Origin: Tolumonas auensis DSM 9187
Lineage (GTDB): Bacteria; Pseudomonadota; Gammaproteobacteria; Enterobacterales; Aeromonadaceae
Length of the DNA: 64,000 nt
Direction: 5' to 3'
Assembly (NCBI RefSeq): GCF_000023065.1
Contig: NC_012691.1
Location: forward strand, 2,462,501 to 2,526,500
Under the pieces are notes generated by a model. That model worked only from the letters and a program-made list of their open reading frames with translations. It was not told the origin of the DNA and ran no database searches. The position numbers were made by a program, and so were the translations under genes. Below, piece after piece: positions 38,261 through 46,881 of the stretch (position 1 is its first letter; each line of letters begins with the position of its first letter).

Positions 38261-40018
38261 GTGATAGTAAAATCAATTAATTATGAGGAAATCATTTCAT
38301 CGCTTTTTGATGCTTGTGATTTAGTTGATGACAGAAAAGAACAACTTTCCATAAAGCGTAGCTTCACAACAAAACAAGATATTTTTTCTGATGTATTACT
38401 TAACCGGCTAGTTTCTTTTCTTTCAGGTAATGATGAACAGCTGATGGTTCAACTTGGTGGTGTATTAGAACTTGTTGAAGAAGCAATGAAAAATTTAAGT
38501 TCTTCACCATATCTGCTTGATATGGAAAAAGAAGATTACAACAAGGAATTTCAAAAGAAATTAATAGTTCCTTTTTCTGCACTACTATTATTTAATTTAA
38601 TTGAAAACTTTAGTACAAACAGCCCTATTTATCATTTTATAAACCTTATTAACTCAAAATTAGAAACAGAAGAAAAAACGCCACTTGATGTACTGATTCG
38701 AAATTACATAAAGGCAATCTTAAAAAATAAAAATTTAACAACTGAAGAAACAACAGAGTTCAATGAATTTATAGGGAAAATATCTTTAAAGTCAGCATTA
38801 AAACAAAAAACAATTAATGAAAGAGTTGAACATTTAATCACACAACACAAAACACTCAACAAAAAAGGAAATAAAGACTCTAAAAATGCCAGTAAAGAAC
38901 TATTTTTATTGATATCGTCCGCTCTACAAGGAATGCGTCTTGCTTTATATTTTAGAGATCACATTGATGAATTCTCTTATTATTACCTCTCCGCAATAAA
39001 CAAATCAAAGCACACAAAAACCGAACACTGGAAGTCATTAAATAACTTAACAACTGAAATAAATAGATCTATAAAAAAAGGAAAAAAGAATCAACAAAAA
39101 ATAATAAACATGACAGAAAACTTATCTATCAGATATCATGCAAATCTAAATGATAAATACATGAGCAAATCCGCACACATTTTACATTATTTAATCCACC
39201 ACAGATTCGACAGGGAAAACTCATGTTGGTTCCAGAGGCAAAACCTTAAATATAAAAATAGTTCCCCCTATTACATGCTCGACACCCTAATTAAAATTTA
39301 TGATCTCAATTTCGACTCCGCAGCAATGGAGTCATTAAAGATAATTAAAAATAGCGAAAACCATCCCAATTACAGACTAACATCCACTTATACAAAGATA
39401 TATATCTGTCTACTTATTAAAACCAGCAACTCCAATATTAAAAATAACACATTAACTCCTTACATTTACAAGATAGTTTCAACAGAAAACTTCAAAGAAA
39501 AAGCAATTCCATCTCATGGGATGAGCTTTTTCAATAAATCATCAATCTTTTCAAATGACGTGGAGTTCTTTACATTAATTGATTGCTTATCTGAGTGGAA
39601 TATAAACCTAAAAGAAGAATTAGATATAGGAACAGAAAAATCAGATGAATATGATATTAATTTCACATCTAAGATTGAAAAATCTCTCAATAAAATATAC
39701 ACAGCCTTAGGAAGTAAAGATTTAGCATACAATGAAATAGATGATGAAAGCCTAAGAAAAGCAGTGAACTCAACACTTACAACAAATGAGTTAATAGAGT
39801 GCACAATAGGATTCATCCCTAATATGTCATTGTATTTTTCGCTGAGAGAAATGGCATTCATTTATTCCGCAATGAGCTACAAGATGATAATTGAGTCACC
39901 TTCAATATGTCGATTTGTTTCATGGCCATTGAATTTGAAAAAAAAACTACTGAAAGCTATAAGTCCAAACGAATACATTAACGACGAAAAAAACGAAACA
40001 ACTAACTCATCAAAATAG
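38261..40018 (+). CDS. unrecognised 585-residue protein, A+T-rich
   Basis: I do not recognise this protein. It starts at a GTG (AAGGAG nine bases upstream) and reads as a mostly helical, Lys/Asn/Ser-rich soluble protein without signal peptide or clear membrane segments. No P-loop, HEPN, nuclease or SIR2/TIR motif was found by eye. A basic stretch lies at about 270-285 (NRSIKKGKKNQQK). It is far richer in A+T than the neighbours on its right, is transcribed opposite to alpA, and stands alone, bounded on the right by a 17-bp perfect hairpin. The position between alpA and the DUF932 block is a typical cargo slot, so a defence or anti-satellite role is possible but unproven. Confidence 0.75.
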   Translation: MIVKSINYEEIISSLFDACDLVDDRKEQLSIKRSFTTKQDIFSDVLLNRLVSFLSGNDEQLMVQLGGVLELVEEAMKNLSSSPYLLDMEKEDYNKEFQKKLIVPFSALLLFNLIENFSTNSPIYHFINLINSKLETEEKTPLDVLIRNYIKAILKNKNLTTEETTEFNEFIGKISLKSALKQKTINERVEHLITQHKTLNKKGNKDSKNASKELFLLISSALQGMRLALYFRDHIDEFSYYYLSAINKSKHTKTEHWKSLNNLTTEINRSIKKGKKNQQKIINMTENLSIRYHANLNDKYMSKSAHILHYLIHHRFDRENSCWFQRQNLKYKNSSPYYMLDTLIKIYDLNFDSAAMESLKIIKNSENHPNYRLTSTYTKIYICLLIKTSNSNIKNNTLTPYIYKIVSTENFKEKAIPSHGMSFFNKSSIFSNDVEFFTLIDCLSEWNINLKEELDIGTEKSDEYDINFTSKIEKSLNKIYTALGSKDLAYNEIDDESLRKAVNSTLTTNELIECTIGFIPNMSLYFSLREMAFIYSAMSYKMIIESPSICRFVSWPLNLKKKLLKAISPNEYINDEKNETTNSSK

Positions 40019-40024
40019 AGAACT

Positions 40025-40062
40025 TATTGCCACTTCTGCTACTAATAGCAGAAGTGGCAATA
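40025..40062. terminator. 17-bp perfect hairpin after the 585-residue gene
   Basis: Arms 40025-40041 and 40046-40062 are perfectly complementary around a CTAA loop (core GCCACTTCTGC). There is no U-tract. It begins 6 bases after the stop codon and separates the A+T-rich gene from the DUF932 block. Confidence 0.7.
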
Positions 40063-40155
40063 GATTAGTGCCCCACTAAAAAACAGTCAATCCGAATTTA
40101 TTACAAATATATATCATTCCTTAGACGTAAATACCAAACAACAAGGAATATATTT

Positions 40156-41106
40156 ATGGCTCATGAAATATCATCCATGGCTTATATCGGTGCAACACCA
40201 TGGCACGGTTTAGGCAATCAACTCACCGAACAACAACCAATTAATATCTGGCTTAAAGAGGCGGGTATGGATTGGTCTATTCAACAGTCGGACGTTTTAT
40301 TTAATGCGGACTCTGCTGCGTTAAATATTCGTTCTCATTCCGATGCCAAGGTACTTTATCGTTCTGATTCGTTAGAGCCGTTATCGGTGGTCTCCAATCG
40401 TTATAAAGTCGTGCAGCCGCATGAGGTGCTGAACTTTTATAAAGACTTGGTGTCTGTCGGTGGTTTTGAATTAGAAACGGCGGGGGTATTAAAAGGCGGG
40501 CGTAAACTCTGGGCGTTAGCGAAAACCGGTCAAGAAGCACGCATTAAAGGCAATGACCGTATTAAAGCCTATCTGTTATTAGCCACCAGTTGTGACGGTA
40601 CGTTATGTACGACCGCGCAATTCACCTCAGTTCGCGTGGTGTGTAATAACACCTTGCAGATGGCAACGCGGGAGAGCTCCGGTGCCGTGAAAATACCGCA
40701 CTCCACCAAGTTTGACCCAATGCAGGTGAAAGAAGCATTAGGGCTGGGCTTTTCCAATTGGGATGCGTTTATGCGCAATCTCAAGCAGTTGGGACAGCGC
40801 TCTGTATCGCCGGAGGAAGCAGACCAATATTTACGTATTGTGTTGAATGAACCGGAGTACAGCGAAGCCAATGCCGATTCCAAAATCTTCCAGAAAGTGA
40901 GTGGTTTGTATCTGGGGGAAGGCATGGGGTCAGATTACTCGGCTGCCAGTGGCACGGCGTGGGGGTTACTGAATGCGGTCACGGAATATGTCGACCATCA
41001 TCGTCGAGCACGCAATCAAGACAATCGCCTTGATTCCGCTTGGTTTGGTCAGGGCGCACAACTGAAACACAAAGCGTTAGAACAGGCGTTAACGCTCGTT
41101 CACTGA
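40156..41106 (+). CDS. DUF932 phage/plasmid-like protein
   Basis: A 316-residue member of the DUF932 (TIGR03299) family, seen as YfjQ/YafZ in CP4-type islands and in conjugative elements. It begins MAHEISSMAYIGATPWHGLGNQL, the standard opening, and includes SVVSNRYKVVQPHEVLNFY, KLWALAKTG and RVVCNNTLQMA. Function is not established; its constant partners are recombination genes. AAGGAATATATTT precedes the ATG. G+C-richer than the gene to its left. An attenuator-like terminator separates it from the exonuclease. Confidence 0.9.
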   Translation: MAHEISSMAYIGATPWHGLGNQLTEQQPINIWLKEAGMDWSIQQSDVLFNADSAALNIRSHSDAKVLYRSDSLEPLSVVSNRYKVVQPHEVLNFYKDLVSVGGFELETAGVLKGGRKLWALAKTGQEARIKGNDRIKAYLLLATSCDGTLCTTAQFTSVRVVCNNTLQMATRESSGAVKIPHSTKFDPMQVKEALGLGFSNWDAFMRNLKQLGQRSVSPEEADQYLRIVLNEPEYSEANADSKIFQKVSGLYLGEGMGSDYSAASGTAWGLLNAVTEYVDHHRRARNQDNRLDSAWFGQGAQLKHKALEQALTLVH

Positions 41107-41145
41107 TTTATTTTCTTTATCCCCTTTATTCCATTCATTCAGTAG

Positions 41146-41174
41146 CCCCGAACGGCCTTGCCCTCGGGGTTTTT
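41146..41174 (+). terminator. Rho-independent terminator between DUF932 and YqaJ genes
   Basis: CCCCGA/TCGGGG stem with a 12-base loop followed by TTTTT, 17 bases ahead of the next ATG; may act as an attenuator within the block. Confidence 0.75.
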
Positions 41175-41190
41175 CATTTCTGGAGTTTCT

Positions 41191-42174
41191 ATGAAAGCAC
41201 GTTATTACCAAGCCATTCGGTTGGCCTCGACCACTGATTTAGGCCGTGAAGCATGGTTGAAAATCAGAGCGCAAGGGATTGGTTCTTCGGATGCAGCAGT
41301 AGCCGTGGGGCTATCGCCGTATAAAAGCCCGTTATCGCTGTGGCTTGAGAAAACCAATCGTAAGCCAGCCGCGGATTTATCCGAGAAGGAAGCCGTGATT
41401 TGGGGAACGGTGTTAGAGCCGGTATTAGCCAAAGTGTATGCCGCCAGAACAGGCCGACGTGTACGACGGGTCAATGCGGTACTTCAGCATCCAGATTATC
41501 CGTTCATGTTGGCGAACCTTGACCGTGAAGTGGTGGGTAAAGCAGATTGCGGGATATTGGAAATTAAAACGGCGGGTTATCACTCGGCACCTCAATGGGA
41601 AGACGGGATACCGATTGCTTACCAATGTCAGGTATTACATCAATTGGCGGTGACGGGTCATGCGTGGGCCGATGTAGCGGTGTTGATTGGTGGGCAGGAT
41701 TTTCGGATTTATCGTATTGAACGCGATGATGACAAAATTGCGGATTTAATCGAACGGGAGTCGCAGTTCTGGGCCTGTGTGCAAGACAACCGACAACCTG
41801 AGCCCGATGGCTCTGATGATGCAGGCAAAGCACTGTTATCCCTGTTTCCAGCGGATAACGGTCAAACGCTCGATTTATCGGAGTCGCCGGAATACAACCA
41901 ACTGTTTGCCGAATTACTCAATTTACGTGAACAGAAGGAAGTCGCTGAGCGCAAAGAGTCCGAAATCAAACAACGCATTCAAGTGGCGTTAGGCACCTGT
42001 ACGGCGGCGTTATTCCAACAAGGCAAAGTCACTTGGCGCAAAGCCAAAGACCGGCTGGTAGCTGATGTCGATAAAATCAGTCAAGAACACCCTGAGTTGA
42101 TCCAACAATATTGCAAACCTGTTCCGGGCTCGCGTCGCTTCACCATTCAAACCACTGCTCATCCTTCTCATTAA
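41191..42174 (+). CDS. YqaJ-family viral recombinase (lambda exonuclease-like)
   Basis: A 327-residue nuclease of the lambda-exonuclease/RecB superfamily. It has IRAQGIGSSDAAVAVGLSPY near 25, the early active-site segment, WGTVLEPVLAKVYAARTG, and the metal/catalytic core ANLDREV then ILEIKTA (D, E-x-K), followed by YQCQVLHQLAVTG. A C-terminal helical extension follows after residue 230. GGAG lies 6 bases before the ATG at 41191; an earlier in-frame codon crosses the terminator. It would resect double-strand ends for single-strand annealing, but no clear annealase gene is beside it. Confidence 0.9.
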   Translation: MKARYYQAIRLASTTDLGREAWLKIRAQGIGSSDAAVAVGLSPYKSPLSLWLEKTNRKPAADLSEKEAVIWGTVLEPVLAKVYAARTGRRVRRVNAVLQHPDYPFMLANLDREVVGKADCGILEIKTAGYHSAPQWEDGIPIAYQCQVLHQLAVTGHAWADVAVLIGGQDFRIYRIERDDDKIADLIERESQFWACVQDNRQPEPDGSDDAGKALLSLFPADNGQTLDLSESPEYNQLFAELLNLREQKEVAERKESEIKQRIQVALGTCTAALFQQGKVTWRKAKDRLVADVDKISQEHPELIQQYCKPVPGSRRFTIQTTAHPSH

Positions 42175-42192
42175 CCCATATTAGGAGTCCGT

Positions 42193-43125
42193 ATGATTAA
42201 AGGACTGGCAATTACCCCGCCCGTTATCGGGCGTATCTCGATTGGCCGTTTAGTGTGTAAAAACGATAAATGGCTACCGGAAAAAGACGATAGTTTTACC
42301 TTAACCACACAAATCAAAAACAAGGGGGAATGGTTACTGCACCCGCTGCATCAAAAACTCTCAGAGGCCGCGCCGAATCAGAAAATTCGCGCGATACCGG
42401 TTCGGATGCTGTTTAATGACACCGACTTAAATCTGCGTGCGGAATACAGTGCGTTTGACCGACAAACCGGACGACCGCTGTGTGTTGGCGATGGAGAGAA
42501 AGCCCGACGAGTGAGTGCAGCCGGTGGCACAGAAGAACAGCCTTGTGCGGGCCCGCAGTTTTGCCCGTATGCGCGAGAACATGGTTGCAAATTGTATGGC
42601 CGATTGAATGTGCAGGTTGATGGTCAAGGCGATGAGTTAGGCAGTTTCATCTTCCGAACAACCGGTTATAACTCGGTGCGAACCTTAGCCGCCCGTCTGC
42701 AATACTTTCAGGCATTGAGCGGCGGTAATACGCGTTATCTGCCCTTACTGCTCAAGCTTCGCGCCAAGACCACCACACTGTCGTATCAAACACCGGTGTA
42801 TTACGTGGACCTTACTTTGCGGGAAGGTGCGGAGCTTGCCACTACCATCAGCCAAGCCAAAGACGCTGCTGAATCCGATTTAGAGGCGGGTTTAGGCATG
42901 ATTGAACTGGAGCATACAGCCCGACAATTGCTGCAAAACGGCCAGTTCGAAGACTCGGAGGAAGAAATACCATTGGTCATGGAAGAGTTCTATCCTGACG
43001 GACCAGTTCACGATGACAAAACGGCTGTTTTCACTCATCAGATAGCCAGTGAACAGCCTATTCAACAGCGGAGAAAAACAACGTTAACGCCTAAATTGGG
43101 GAAACAGGCTAATACAACCAATTAA
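42193..43125 (+). CDS. putative metal-binding protein / recombination directionality factor-like
   Basis: A 310-residue protein of the family usually annotated 'hydrolase or metal-binding protein' and related to phage recombination directionality factor-like proteins. The centre carries a cysteine cluster (PCAGPQFCPYAREHGCKLYG, three Cys within 16 residues) that could bind zinc, followed by GSFIFRTTGYNSVRTLAARL. The C-terminal 60 residues are acidic and poorly ordered. AGGAGTCCGT precedes the ATG, 18 bases after the exonuclease. The DUF932-YqaJ-this-protein trio recurs in integrative and conjugative elements. Exact function unknown. Confidence 0.7.
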   Translation: MIKGLAITPPVIGRISIGRLVCKNDKWLPEKDDSFTLTTQIKNKGEWLLHPLHQKLSEAAPNQKIRAIPVRMLFNDTDLNLRAEYSAFDRQTGRPLCVGDGEKARRVSAAGGTEEQPCAGPQFCPYAREHGCKLYGRLNVQVDGQGDELGSFIFRTTGYNSVRTLAARLQYFQALSGGNTRYLPLLLKLRAKTTTLSYQTPVYYVDLTLREGAELATTISQAKDAAESDLEAGLGMIELEHTARQLLQNGQFEDSEEEIPLVMEEFYPDGPVHDDKTAVFTHQIASEQPIQQRRKTTLTPKLGKQANTTN

Positions 43126-43146
43126 GTTAACTACAAATACTCATGC

Positions 43147-43494
43147 TTAAGAATCAGCAAGTCGTTCAACCAGTTGCATCATCGTATTAAGTAATAGTTT
43201 CCGGTCAGTATCATTCAATCTGGCTAGTTGCTGACTTAATATAATGCTTTGCTCAGTAGGACGATTGCTGGTTTCACGTAGGAAATCAGTTAACTCACAG
43301 TCAAAAAGTTGAGCCAATTCAGCCAGTCGGACAATGGTTGGCACCACAATACCTCGCTCCATTCGGGAAACAGCTTCCATACCGATATTTAGGTACTCTG
43401 CCACTTCCTCCTGCGTCATGGCTTTTTGCTGTCGTTGGCGCGCAATTGCTTTCCCAATCGCCTTGGTCAGCAGCTTAATGTTGATCTCGGTCAT
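43147..43494 (-). CDS. XRE-family helix-turn-helix regulator
   Basis: A 115-residue repressor-like protein. The HTH is at about residues 10-65 (LTKAIGKAIARQRQQKAMTQ, then EEVAEYLNIGMEAVSRMERG and VPTIVRLAELAQLF), with a C-terminal helical dimerisation region. GGAGG lies 5 bases before the ATG at 43494, so the five-codon longer frame is rejected. Two palindromes in the upstream intergenic region are candidate operators that also face the divergent membrane-protein gene. Confidence 0.9.
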   Translation of the reverse strand: MTEINIKLLTKAIGKAIARQRQQKAMTQEEVAEYLNIGMEAVSRMERGIVVPTIVRLAELAQLFDCELTDFLRETSNRPTEQSIILSQQLARLNDTDRKLLLNTMMQLVERLADS

Positions 43495-43513
43495 GAGTCC
43501 TCCAGTCAACCTT

Positions 43514-43567
43514 TATAGTTGGCTATAGACTCATTGACCGTAAGGGCTTAAAAAGGTGATTATCACC
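43514..43567. promoter_or_regulatory. candidate operators of the XRE regulator
   Basis: TATAG-TTGG-CTATA (43514-43527) and the 13-bp palindrome GGTGAT-T-ATCACC (43555-43567), with CAACCTT and AAGGTTG arms nearby. They lie 20-73 bases upstream of the regulator start. Confidence 0.45.
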
Positions 43568-43726
43568 CCTGAAGGTTGATTATTAACGCAAAACAACCAA
43601 TTTTTACGTTAATCGATACATGTCACATCCTTCATTTCATGCGTCTGCACTCATCCTCGCATGGCTGGTTACCTTCGCTTTCAGTCCAGATGAACAGACT
43701 CCACTACAAATACTAAGGAAAAAACC

Positions 43727-44050
43727 ATGATCCGTTATCCGATTATTGCCACACTTTTTATTTTAGTTTCCACGATTTATTCACTCTTTACTGGCGGCTC
43801 ACCTCACCTCGGATTCTGGGGGCATTTTTGGTTCTTTGTCTTTGGCTCACTTTTCTTGTCACTGGGTTTGATGGGCGGTGAACTATTCCGTCGCTTCGTC
43901 AAACCGGATATCTTGATAGCAAATGGAGCTCAAGATATGTTCAAACAACGTCTATTCTGGAAAGTTGGTCCACAACTCATCGGTGGCGTTATTGGCATTA
44001 TTGCTTGTAGTGGTTTTATGCAAAATGTGCTGGGTTATTACATTGGATAA
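43727..44050 (+). CDS. small inner-membrane protein, unknown
   Basis: A 107-residue hydrophobic protein with three probable membrane segments (about 6-23, 32-52 and 80-102) separated by a short charged loop (FRRFVKPDILIANG). No family recognised. AAGGA precedes the ATG. The next gene begins 12 bases later with a similar ribosome-binding site, so the two form an operon whose second product is exported. Confidence 0.7.
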   Translation: MIRYPIIATLFILVSTIYSLFTGGSPHLGFWGHFWFFVFGSLFLSLGLMGGELFRRFVKPDILIANGAQDMFKQRLFWKVGPQLIGGVIGIIACSGFMQNVLGYYIG

Positions 44051-44062
44051 GGAAAACAAATA

Positions 44063-44512
44063 ATGAAAGCATCATTACTTTTACCAATAGTTGCGTTGCT
44101 GAGTAACAATGCGCTGGCGTATGGCGAAGCTGGTCAATGGAGCAGTGGTTGGGGTCAGGGAACAACCGAATACACCGCCGTGGTTGATGCGCACAACAGC
44201 CTATATATCGCATGCAGTGATATTGCCAAGGTGTCTATGACCGCCACTGTCAAAGGGCAAGAATATGGCTCTTATGCCGCTAAAGGTTTTTCGTTGATAG
44301 TTAACGGAAGCGAATATGAAGCGCCTTATGAAACTAACTCTCGTGTCGGTGAAAACAACTTTTACGACATGTGGGCTAAGTTACGTAAAGCCAAATCAAT
44401 AACAATCGTCACCGCAGATGGTCAGAAACTCGCCCTACCAGTTAAAGGTGTTTCAGTCACGCTGCCTGCAACCAACACATCAGCGTTTAGCTGTCTGATG
44501 TGGGACAACTGA
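44063..44512 (+). CDS. exported protein with signal peptide, unknown
   Basis: A 149-residue protein with a clear Sec signal peptide (MKASLLLPIVALLSNNALA, probable cleavage before YGEAGQW). The mature part is beta-rich, with two cysteines (IACSD and FSCLMWDN) that could pair in the periplasm. No catalytic motif seen. Encoded 12 bases after the membrane protein and followed by a terminator-like hairpin. Function unknown. Confidence 0.72.
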   Translation: MKASLLLPIVALLSNNALAYGEAGQWSSGWGQGTTEYTAVVDAHNSLYIACSDIAKVSMTATVKGQEYGSYAAKGFSLIVNGSEYEAPYETNSRVGENNFYDMWAKLRKAKSITIVTADGQKLALPVKGVSVTLPATNTSAFSCLMWDN

Positions 44513-44536
44513 TTACCTTAGTCAACATTTGATACC

Positions 44537-44566
44537 AAGGGAGGCTCATCACCTCCTTCTATTTTT
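44537..44566 (+). terminator. terminator-like hairpin after the exported-protein gene
   Basis: AAGGGAGG pairs with CCTCCTT (one bulged G) around a 7-base loop, followed by CTATTTTTC. The rest of 44567-44757 shows no gene. Confidence 0.55.
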
Positions 44567-44757
44567 CACTGCACCGCATTCACCCTTCCCAAAAATATTT
44601 CTCTGAAAAACCAACTTCGTATAGCAATAGCAACACCTACGAAACCCATCAATAAACCCAATACAAAACTGGAACGGCTGAAGGCCAATTCTCAGGTTTA
44701 TCTTTCATCCTATTTTGCCTCTGTTGGGGCATTTTATTTCCTTATGAGGACAAAACG

Positions 44758-45267
44758 ATGGAAATCGCAGACCACATCATTACCTATCAGGGTGATGTTC
44801 CACAGCACGGTATTTACGCAGGAGAAAACAATGTTATTTATTTTGATAGCAAAAATACTCGTTCAATTCTTGTTGAAAATATGGACCATTTTTGTCAGCA
44901 GAAAGGATGCTTTATCCGCAATTATCCGTTCCGCCCGTATGCGAGGCCGGAAAGTTTAGACAGAGCATTTGAACAGATGAGTAAGATGACAGAACACCCG
45001 TTTTCTTCAGATGAACAGTTTGTTGCGTGGTGTATTAAAGGTGATTTAAACCCCAAAACACACCGTAGTGGCAGGAACGAACACGAAGAGGAAATCATTA
45101 AAATGACAATCAAGAAAATTCTAACATCCGCAGTGGATGTGCTGGCGCAGCACCCAAAATGGCAACAACAAGCCGAGACCGCCAATAAATATTTGCCCGT
45201 TATCATCGGTTCTATTCAGTTGGGGATAGAGATAAAAAAGATGGTGGATGCCAAGAAGCAGTTGTAG
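44758..45267 (+). CDS. LRAT-like (NlpC/P60-superfamily) domain protein, probably catalytically altered
   Basis: A 169-residue protein. The first 105 residues resemble the LRAT/H-rev107 fold: ADHIITYQGDVPQHGIYAGENNVIYF matches the GDHI...HHGIYVG...VIHF opening with the conserved His, and DEQFVAWCIKGD aligns with NCEHFAxWCxxG. The catalytic Cys of NCEHF is replaced by Asp, so classic acyltransferase/hydrolase activity is doubtful; the later Cys in WC is kept. A helical C-terminal part (residues 115-169) has no known domain. GAGG precedes the ATG by 8 bases. The family assignment rests on motif reading only. Confidence 0.65.
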   Translation: MEIADHIITYQGDVPQHGIYAGENNVIYFDSKNTRSILVENMDHFCQQKGCFIRNYPFRPYARPESLDRAFEQMSKMTEHPFSSDEQFVAWCIKGDLNPKTHRSGRNEHEEEIIKMTIKKILTSAVDVLAQHPKWQQQAETANKYLPVIIGSIQLGIEIKKMVDAKKQL

Positions 45268-45290
45268 ATCATGATTTTTACTGCGGGGAT

Positions 45291-45314
45291 AGCAAGGGGC
45301 GAAAGCCCTTTGCT
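45291..45314. terminator. 10-bp hairpin after the LRAT-like gene
   Basis: AGCAAGGGGC and GCCCTTTGCT pair (one G-U) around GAAA, a stable tetraloop. The T-rich tail is 14 bases further on, so termination is plausible but not certain. Confidence 0.5.
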
Positions 45315-45445
45315 GTTGGAACATTCTTTTTTTATTCTAAGTTGTTTTTGGACAAAAATGAGTTAAGGGTTTACGTAAGTCAGCTTTGTAAGACTTGGGG
45401 GGGAGATGTATCGTGACAATAAGCCTTAAGTTGCCCAATAGTAGA

Positions 45446-45463
45446 AAGCCCCATACGGGGCTT
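45446..45463 (-). terminator. terminator of the three-gene operon
   Basis: AAGCCCC/GGGGCTT 7-bp perfect stem with a 4-base loop; on the minus strand it is followed by TTTCTAC and lies 10 bases after the stop of the last gene. Confidence 0.65.
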
Positions 45464-45473
45464 ACACAAATGG

Positions 45474-46277
45474 TTAGTTAATGTCTTTCAACGATGGAAT
45501 AGTCTTTCCATCACTGGCAATTGAAAGTGGCGCACCAGCATCAGTAATATGAAAACGCTCTAAATGATTTTCGATGAATTTTTGACCTTGATTGGTCAGC
45601 CTGTCAATGCTTTGGTTTAAGCTAACAATGTCTCTATTCAGTTCTTCTAGGAAACGAGTTGAAGTATGAATAATGTTACCCATTTTAGTATCAACAGCTC
45701 GAATTAGAATGTCTTTTGCTCTTTCATTATCACCAAATTTATCTTCGATTCTAATGAAATCGTTCATCGCTTCTTCGATTGCGGTATTTTGAAGTTGTTT
45801 ATACTGAATGGTTTTTTCATAAACAAGCTGTTGAGCACGTTCCTTTAGCTCAAGTTGCATATGACCTATCGCATTGATTGTTTCAACGTTTAGCTTCGTT
45901 AACTGTTCAAGATAAAGAGCAATAGCTACGGTAGTGCGCTCCATTCGCTCAAACTCTTTTTCTTTTTTCCATTCTTGGATTTCGGCGACTGCCTTTTCGA
46001 TTTCACGAACTCTACGGACCTCAAGATCTACGTCTAGCTCTTTCTCTTTTGCCCTTAGTTCATGTTCAAGCTCCATCTCCTTTGTTCTGATTTCGTGTTC
46101 AGAACGTTTTTGAGCAGTTAATGTATCCATGTTGCGTTTATGTTCAGATTCTCTTGAGGATTCGCTCCTTTCGTGAGATCTGGATTTTAAAGGCTCACTA
46201 GCCCATTCACATAAAACATCTACTGGTTTGCTGATACAATTGAGCAATGCACCACCAATACGACTAAATATCCCCAT
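45474..46277 (-). CDS. unknown coiled-coil protein (third gene of an unrecognised operon)
   Basis: A 267-residue protein of no recognised family. It opens with a possible amphipathic or membrane-peripheral helix (MGIFSRIGGALLNCISKPVD), then a long highly charged coiled coil at about 35-115 (KEMELEHELRAKEKELDVDL), a second helical region, and a Thr/Asn-rich stretch with LNRDIVSLNQSIDRLTNQGQ. Its start overlaps the preceding gene by 14 bases. No enzymatic motif is visible. Confidence 0.78.
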   Translation of the reverse strand: MGIFSRIGGALLNCISKPVDVLCEWASEPLKSRSHERSESSRESEHKRNMDTLTAQKRSEHEIRTKEMELEHELRAKEKELDVDLEVRRVREIEKAVAEIQEWKKEKEFERMERTTVAIALYLEQLTKLNVETINAIGHMQLELKERAQQLVYEKTIQYKQLQNTAIEEAMNDFIRIEDKFGDNERAKDILIRAVDTKMGNIIHTSTRFLEELNRDIVSLNQSIDRLTNQGQKFIENHLERFHITDAGAPLSIASDGKTIPSLKDIN

Positions 46278-46881
46278 TTTGTTCTCCTAAAAGTCTATTA
46301 AATTCTCTTTCAAAGAGAACTTGATCTTTCCTTCTTATGTAATTGATTTCTTCAAGCCTATCTTTATCTTTATCAAAGATTGAGAATATCTTTTCGATTT
46401 GTTTTACTTTATCTTCCAAAAAGAATGAGTCTATACAAGATGTGCTTTTTGACTGTTTGAAGCTTACAAATTCTTCTGTGATATGCTTTAACTTTCTCTG
46501 CGTAACTTCATCATTTATATCAGTTATACGGATTGAAAGTTTTTCCAGATTGGCATTAATAAATATTGAATATTCTCTTTCAAATGAGAGTGATAAAAGG
46601 TTTTCATTCTTTTCATATTGGAAGAAAGACGAATAGAGTTGAGGATCTTCATTAACACTTCGAAAAACTAGGTCTTCCCTTGCCTCTCGTAAAGCTGTTA
46701 GTAGCTCCATCATGACGGTTGGAGCCACTTTCGATTCTGCTAGTTTATCTTGCATGATTCTATATAACACTCGCAATAAATGTTCTCTGGTTCTCTTGCC
46801 TAAATCTTCGTGAACAGCTTTGAGTTGCTTGACTAAGTGAAGCACACAAACCAGATGCTTTATGTGAGTGTCATATTCCAT
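46264..46881 (-). CDS. unknown helical protein (second gene of an unrecognised operon)
   Basis: A 205-residue, mostly helical and charged protein with no recognised domain. The N-terminal half (HIKHLVCVLHLVKQLKAVHE, then TREHLLRVLYRIMQDKL) looks like a helical bundle; the second half has KVKQIEKIFSIFDKDKDRLE. Its ATG shares a base with the stop of the upstream gene (TAATG), and its own end overlaps the next gene by 14 bases, so translation of all three is coupled. Confidence 0.75.
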   Translation of the reverse strand: MEYDTHIKHLVCVLHLVKQLKAVHEDLGKRTREHLLRVLYRIMQDKLAESKVAPTVMMELLTALREAREDLVFRSVNEDPQLYSSFFQYEKNENLLSLSFEREYSIFINANLEKLSIRITDINDEVTQRKLKHITEEFVSFKQSKSTSCIDSFFLEDKVKQIEKIFSIFDKDKDRLEEINYIRRKDQVLFEREFNRLLGEQNGDI

